Source: Phallus indusiatus (Eukaryota; Basidiomycota; Agaricomycetes; Phallales; Phallaceae). From it: 64,000 bases of DNA. The stretch is from positions 650,551-714,550 of the forward strand of contig JAQFWX010000016.1 in assembly GCA_027605045.1 (NCBI GenBank), read 5' to 3'. Position numbers and translations under genes: made by a program. Positions 58,197-64,000 of this stretch are shown here, in pieces (the stretch's first letter is position 1; each line of letters starts with the position of its first letter). The notes beneath the pieces are model-generated. The model saw only the letters and a program-made list of their open reading frames with translations. It was not told where the DNA came from and searched no databases.

Positions 58197-58616
58197 TGTC
58201 AGGGTATGCTAGCTTCATGTCTTCCGTGTCGTTATTTCTTCATTTCCTTGTGTTCCGATGTTCCTTTCTCCCTTCTGATTCCTTTCCGAGACTTCGAGTT
58301 TGGGTTCCGAGAACTTGAACTATAGTTCTGTCATCTCTCGTTCTCTATTATCTATTCCTTTCGATCTCTTCGAATTCGAACTCCGATCGAATTCTCCGAA
58401 CCTCTTCGAACTCCCTTTTATCGCCTCGGATCCCGCGGCAATACTCATCTATTGTCCCCGAGCGCTTCCACGTAGTATATGTAGCGTAGCCCTAGAGGGG
58501 GATCCCTAAGCTTGTTCTCTTAGGTTTCCTGCCCTCTAGGTGAGTAGTTAGTCGTCGTTCATCAATAGAGCTTAGGTTTCCTGCCCTCTAGGTGTGTGCC
58601 CTGAGTCGCCCTAACA
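58197..58616 (+). mobile_element. Solo LTR, 420 bp, target duplication AGTTC
   Basis: Begins TGTCAGGGTATGCTAGC and ends GAGTCGCCCTAACA, flanked by AGTTC (58192..58196 and 58617..58621). The 3' third (CCCTAAGCTTGTTCTCTTAGG, then CTGCCCTCTAGGTGAGTAG) resembles the 56503 family, so the two are related subfamilies. Confidence 0.92.
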
Positions 58617-58621
58617 AGTTC

Positions 58622-60289
58622 GTCAAGGACGTTACGGATATGTGCGTTCCGAGCTTCGAGAGCCGCGAGCTGTATCTCGTATTGAATGATATCAAGCTCA
58701 ACGATAATGAAGAAGGCTTTGAGATGTAACTCTCGGCAACGACGGATGGCTTCCGTCGCTGCAAGTCTCGAGGAACGATCTCGACGTTCAATGATGAATG
58801 GAATAAGAGAAAGGAGAGTTTATAGAGATATCGAACTACGTTCGATATTAAGTCTGAAGAACTATCTACGTGTATGCTAGGGTTTATATACACGTCAGAT
58901 AAATAATTCTAGCTCAGTTCGAAATAGATTCCGAACTTGAGAAATACAAACAAGTCGTGAGATTCGTAAGTTACATCAATATATGCAGGGTATGATGTCT
59001 CATGTGATGACCATGAGGCATGCAGGGATAAGTGCTGTGCATACATGGACCTACGTTCGTCATCTATGATCTCATAACCGGAACGTGCGTGGAATATTCT
59101 AGAAAGGCCTTTCCGCGGGTGTTCCAGGAGTTAAGAGAGACGGGTACGTCTCTATTCGAGTTGCGAGGTTGATTGGGATGACTGAACGCGAAGGTCTTAT
59201 CGTGAGTGACGTAAGCGAGATAAGATTACGGAGATGAACGGTAAATGATCGGATATGGATTACGTAACGTTACCGGAAGTGATGTCATGAATCGGATCAT
59301 GACACACATAGGGCAACGCCCCAGGGACTCACAGAATAACACACACACTGGAAAACTTATGCATTGTAATACGTATGTAGCTCTTTCAAGATCAAAGAGA
59401 GAGAAAAAAAGCATACCCTAGTGTTGGCGACGGAAACGGTCTATGAAGAAATCGGCGTCTAATGTGCAAAGAACGAAGGAGTCACGTCGCCCGACATGAA
59501 CGGTACACGCGTCGTCTTTTGTTCTAAAACAGAAGAAAAATTCGTATAATCGCGAGCCGGTTACAGAAGAAGAGGTCCCGCCTTTCCAAAACAGCAGTTA
59601 GACTTCCTCAGACGCGTTTTTTTTCATTTTTTTTTGTACTTTAGCTTCGTTTCCTCCAGGTACATATTCCTCAGTCCCTTCTCTTTGTTCCTTGTCTTTG
59701 TCTTGTTTTTTTTTTCACTTGTTCACATTTATTCCGCCTGCTTTAACTTCACTATTTGTACAAGGCTTCGAAACAAAACAAACTGTATATAAAAACCCGT
59801 AGCTAACTCACAAAAATATCATCCAAGTTTTCCTCATTTTACTGTGCACGCTCGAACTCTTAAAAACATCTCTATTTCAAACATATCCTACTACACATCC
59901 TTACTCTATTCTACTTTCCGCACCTTTTCCAGCACACACTATCATTCGGTTCCTTTCCGATCTCTGACCACTCCTGTTGCGCTACCATCACTAGTATTGC
60001 GTGGATTTGACAAGGATCCTTTTTTTGGACAACTGCTGGACGAAAACTCGCGGAAATGATTGTATACCTCTGAGACGAGTCTGACGAAAAAGAAGGTCCA
60101 CAATAGTCCACGAATAGTTCACACGTTCACAATCGGACATCATTGGCCAGTAGGCTTTGCGCGTCAAATTCTGCGGCCCTTGCCATCTGTCGCACTTCCA
60201 CCGCTTCTGCCTCCACCGCTTCCGCCTCCACCGCCTCCATCAATAGGACTGCACCACCATGTGGACGATTTCACTGCGTAGCGCTTGGC
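58622..60289. other. Unassigned stretch between solo LTR and duplication
   Basis: Frames at 58588-58893 (minus) and 59844-60059 (plus) have no known domain. A TATA-like CTGTATATAAAAACCC occurs near 59783-59798. The phrase CCCAGGGACT(C/T)ACAGA at 59319 also occurs near 41891. A 15-bp minisatellite (CCACCGCTTCYGCCT) of about three units lies at 60194-60236. No gene is claimed. Confidence 0.4.
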
Positions 60290-63200
60290 AGGCCCCGAAA
60301 TTCTACGTCTTGAGCTTGAGCTTGAACCACGAAAAGCTAACGAATGTATTATCTTGAATACCCATTCATCAACTTGCTACCCAAATGAGAACATGGGCTG
60401 GATCCGCTATTTCTTGGCAAGATTTACCGCACCTGTGGATGATCAACATTTCTCTGGGATATTCAGGACATGAAAACCTCGGGACGCTCATTTACGCTGA
60501 AACCAAAGCGATAGTAGTGGCTGTCGTGACAAGACGTAGGACAAGAAAGTTTATCCTTGAGGAAAAATCACGCCTATTTAAGGAAAAAAGAGAAGACAGT
60601 ATCGTCCAACTTCATTGTCCTTTTTTTACTCTGGCGGGCGGTTCTGAAATACATTCCCATTTTCGTCTTTTTTTTGATTGATCTGGTATCAGGCCTCGGC
60701 GTGTGCTGTGCGGATTTAGCGTCCGAACGGAGCTGCAAGGTATGTAGGTCCATTTAAAACATTGAACACTTCTGTTTCCGAGATGAGTCACATTATGATA
60801 GATGATCCTGCAAGACTCGTAGGTCCGTAACATGGAAGATTGCTTGCCCTGGTACTCACATTGAACGAACCTACTCGTATTCCGAAATAGGTTGGCTCGT
60901 TGTAACTTGTGCCAAGCGCCCCAGACGATGGCAATTGTACTGGCTGGGGCATACATATTGTGTCCCACATACACGGACCGCGTGGTTCAATCACTCTGGT
61001 GTTCGTAAGTGCTGGACAAGAATTGGTATGCACATAATGGCTATCATCGAAAAAAGACCAAAAATAACACTCTGATTACATAAGTATGCCAAGATGTTTA
61101 GCGAAGCGGCTGAAAGACGGTCCGTTTCGGGAACTGTCTCTTCATACAATACAATGAATTGCGGGTAAGTTTCGGAGTTGACTCATCATACAATACAATG
61201 AATTGCAGGGAAGTTTCGTACCGGAACAGCCTCTCAGGCCGTTAACCATGTACACATTCACTCCCGGTACCTGTATAACCTTAACCAATTTTCGACCACG
61301 GAAAGTGGTGCGAATGGAGGTTGCCAAGGTTAGAATGACAAGTATTTAACAGTTTAGAAGTCTTTTACCTTTGACCTGGTATCTCAGACACGCCGACATT
61401 TCATAACAGCTATCACAACATTCAAGGTTTGAGCGCGATATTGGCTGGACATAGTGGCGCACAAATGGCTAAAATAATCGATTATGGAACACGACACAAG
61501 CTCGAGTGGTTGAACGAGCTGCATTCTGAAGAGTATGTAAATTTTCTTCATATAAGCATTCGTCACGGTTCTTGATTGTCTCATGTAGATTTATTTTATA
61601 CTTGACCAATCTCTGTACCTTCAGTGAGTTTATTATTTGATTTCAGGTCAAACAATAGCTGATCATCCCTAGCACTTCTTGTATATGCAACCTTGTTGAG
61701 GTTCTCGGAAGAAGTAGAATATATATGGCGGAAGCGATTCAGTCTTGTTACGCTGTTTTATATTATTACAAGATATGGATCTTTATTGAACCAGGGGCCT
61801 GAAATTGATTTTGGAATCAAAGTGATTCCAAAAGTAAGTCTCCTACTAGTAATCGATGCTGCTGACATATACCCCACTAACGTTTCTAGTCAAAACAGTA
61901 AGAAATATATTTTCTAATTTGTGACGATTTAAAAAACTTTAAAGCCTTTGTAATGTCTTTTTTCACTTTACGGCGTTTTGGTTTGTTTTGGCACAAGTAG
62001 GGATACAAGGTGGGTGCATCATGGTCTGTTATCTTTTACTAATACACAGCAAAACCATAATTTATATCAGGTCTGCTGATCTTTCGTGCATACGCTGTGT
62101 GTAAAGGAAGTAGACTTTTAGGAGCGATTTTATTCTTTGGCTTTGTAGCTGGATTGATATTATTGATACTCAGTAAGAAATCGATCTCAACGAAATCAGA
62201 TACTAATCGATTTCTTGCTATGTTCAGACATTGTGGGACCATATGGATGTTACTCAGCGTGAGTGCCTGAATGTATTTTTAATACAAATCGCTCCTTTCT
62301 CAGTCACTTCTAGCTTTGAGTTGCCTGGTACGGAGTCGAGTTCAGTATTCAGTTATTAAAACAACTTCGGCTCAAGCAACATGCGAACTAGGTCACAGAA
62401 TTATAATCAGTTTCACATTCGCAATTTCTACCGTCTGCACTAGTCTTCTGGTGTTAGGCATTTGCACTTGGTCACTTTGGGGCACGTGGAAATTGAAGCG
62501 TCAATCCGGCATTGGACATCGCAATGATCTTGTGTCAATATTCTTTAAACAGAGTATGTAAATGCGATAATTTTCACCTTTGTTAATAAAAATCATCTCG
62601 TAGATGTATTGAAATGCTGGTGAGATTTTTATTGAGAGATTTTTGCTCATTTCCTAAATCGGAGCAAGCATTGTGATATTTTTTATGATTGTCAAAATAA
62701 GCGTCATAGTAATTTTCTCGATTGATTGCATATTTTTCTTGACTTATTTTTTTTTACAGTCGCGAAATGTAAGCACCTCATCTCAATGTCTTGCATCCAG
62801 GAGGTTTCAGTTCAGCCGGACCCGCTTAGATTTTTCTATCCATAATTCTGGGTCGCATTCAAACCAGGTAAAGCCAATGTCCTTATATATGTCTTGGGCT
62901 TTCTCCATCTAACATGCTTCAGTCTTTTAACAATCATATTCACTGATTTTACTTTGGACCTTCGTCAATGCAACCGGACGGGTATCGACAAGTCTACTAG
63001 TTTCGTACTGTCGTCATCTACACTCCGTATTCAAAATTTCCTTCAAAATGTTCATCAGTCGATACTCGTGGAAATGGGAACTTCGGAAGACGTCGACGCG
63101 AGGGAACGGAACGATAGAGAGGATGATGAAATTCCTAATACTATTGGGGGGACTACTGTCGGCGTTCGGGAGCAGATTACACCTCTCTCTGGGTGTGAAT

Positions 63201-63890
63201 TTGCATGTTGAGTGAAAGTCCAAATGAATGATTTTGACACTTTAATAATTATACATCGAATAACAGTGAAATGGTTTTGATACCTGTGCTAGTGGTAGAC
63301 TGTTTATGTTTGTATTTATGTACTGATAGTTGTTGTATTCAGCGCTTTCTTGGGCGTCGCTTAAAAACTTGCGATGTTTCCATTTCGTGTCTTTTCTCTT
63401 TTCTCATTTCTACGTTGATCCCACGCTGGAAATTGATATTACGGCATGACTTAAACTAATGAATGTTTACACACTCGTTTGTCGCTAGTATTTCTTTCTA
63501 TCATTATATTCTCGGTTTCGGGAAGTCTTGTCAAGTTTCCTAGGTGCCGTTCGCAGGCGCTGTGTGCGTAGCACCGATCGCCTTTCCCATTCGCTCAACA
63601 AATATCATGACTCCCTTCTGACCGTCACTGATAATGGAATTCTGGCACCTTGTTTCTCAATTGCAATATGACAGGTGCCAAGGGTTTCGAAGTTTGGGGA
63701 AACCCTGTACTTCGCCAGCGCCAGCGACTGCGTCAGCGGCGCTGGAGCCTGGCTCGCAGAATTCGACTTTGCGCTCAGTTCCAGAATAATTGTTCTTGCC
63801 TTGACAAAGTTGTTTCTATCTTCGACGATCCATACGCTACTAATAATAGAGAATCGGCTTGTTTTACGATAATATTGAGTATCTATTAGT
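60290..63890 (+). repeat. Segmental duplication, copy 2
   Basis: Direct-orientation partner of 40862-45718, including the DUF6533 gene and flanks. It lacks the solo LTR at 44705 and much of the 44.2-45.4 kb sequence. It has its own small insertions (for example near 60470-60530, absent at the matching point of copy 1). Confidence 0.8.
61465..63211 (+). CDS. DUF6533-type seven-helix membrane protein (copy G)
   Basis: Nearly identical to copy F. Probable start ATG 61465 (MAKIIDYGTRHKLEWLNELH). The signature exon reads LLVYATLLRFSEEVEYIWRK and RFSLVTLFYIITRYGSLLNQ. Later exons give LLIFRAYAVCKGSRLLGAIL, IISFTFAISTVCTSLLVLGI with CTWSLWGTWKLKRQSG and HRNDLVSIFFKQS, and the last exon FTDFTLDLRQCNRTGIDKST to HQSILVEMGTSEDVDARERN, ending at 63211. 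Differences from copy F are mostly single substitutions; the C-terminus (TPLSGCEFAC against TGSELA) differs by a small indel. Intron sequences are also conserved, so the duplication is recent. Confidence 0.8.
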
Positions 63891-64000
63891 TCCCAGTATA
63901 ATTGTATGGTCAGTCTTTGATTTAATATACTAACAAATCAATAGCAATATGATGCACGTCAGTCTTCCATTGATGAGATGGGATAGGGGGACGAAGACGG

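Overview
The window looks like nuclear DNA of a mushroom-forming basidiomycete (Agaricomycetes). Genes are split by introns of about 45-70 nt with GT..AG ends. The families recognised (DUF6533 seven-helix proteins, HET-domain protein, Fic protein, RTA1-like protein, FCP1-like phosphatase, fungal homeodomain and bHLH factors, chromodomain Ty3 element, PIF1/Helitron helicase relics) are typical of that group. No rRNA, tRNA or CRISPR array was found. All exon models are read by eye from reading frames, splice motifs and family similarity.

Layout. 1-17 kb: a cut-off DUF6533 gene, a metallopeptidase of the plant/bacterial BSP family, a Fic-domain gene with a frame problem, an RTA1-like membrane gene with a decayed second copy, an FCP1-like phosphatase, a DUF6533 relic next to a tRNA-derived SINE, and a single-pass membrane protein gene with a decayed second copy. 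17-25 kb: a PIF1-like helicase relic, a large HET-domain gene with one homopolymer frame break, and a homeodomain gene. 21-34 kb: four DUF6533 genes in a row on the minus strand, interrupted only by the homeodomain gene. 35-40 kb: a bHLH-leucine zipper gene with a long repeat-rich 3' side. 40-64 kb: a mobile-element landing zone. It holds two nearly identical DUF6533 genes inside a direct segmental duplication (about 40.9-45.7 and 60.3-63.9 kb), a third truncated DUF6533 gene, a damaged Ty3/chromovirus element and at least six other LTRs.

Six LTR-type insertions (seven counting the 161-bp one) have exact 5-bp target duplications readable in the sequence. In one place three are stacked inside each other. 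The most unusual part is the Ty3 element at 46.8-55.3 kb. It lacks gag and protease, its reverse transcriptase has an internal deletion, and it carries extra same-strand ORFs between the chromodomain and the 3' LTR. Two proline-rich proteins of unknown function (one with a PPxY motif) are encoded on the opposite strand between the left LTR and pol.

The ordinary genes give no metabolic pathway. The common theme is repeated duplication of membrane-protein genes (DUF6533, RTA1, single-pass receptor-like) followed by decay, with transposons as likely drivers.
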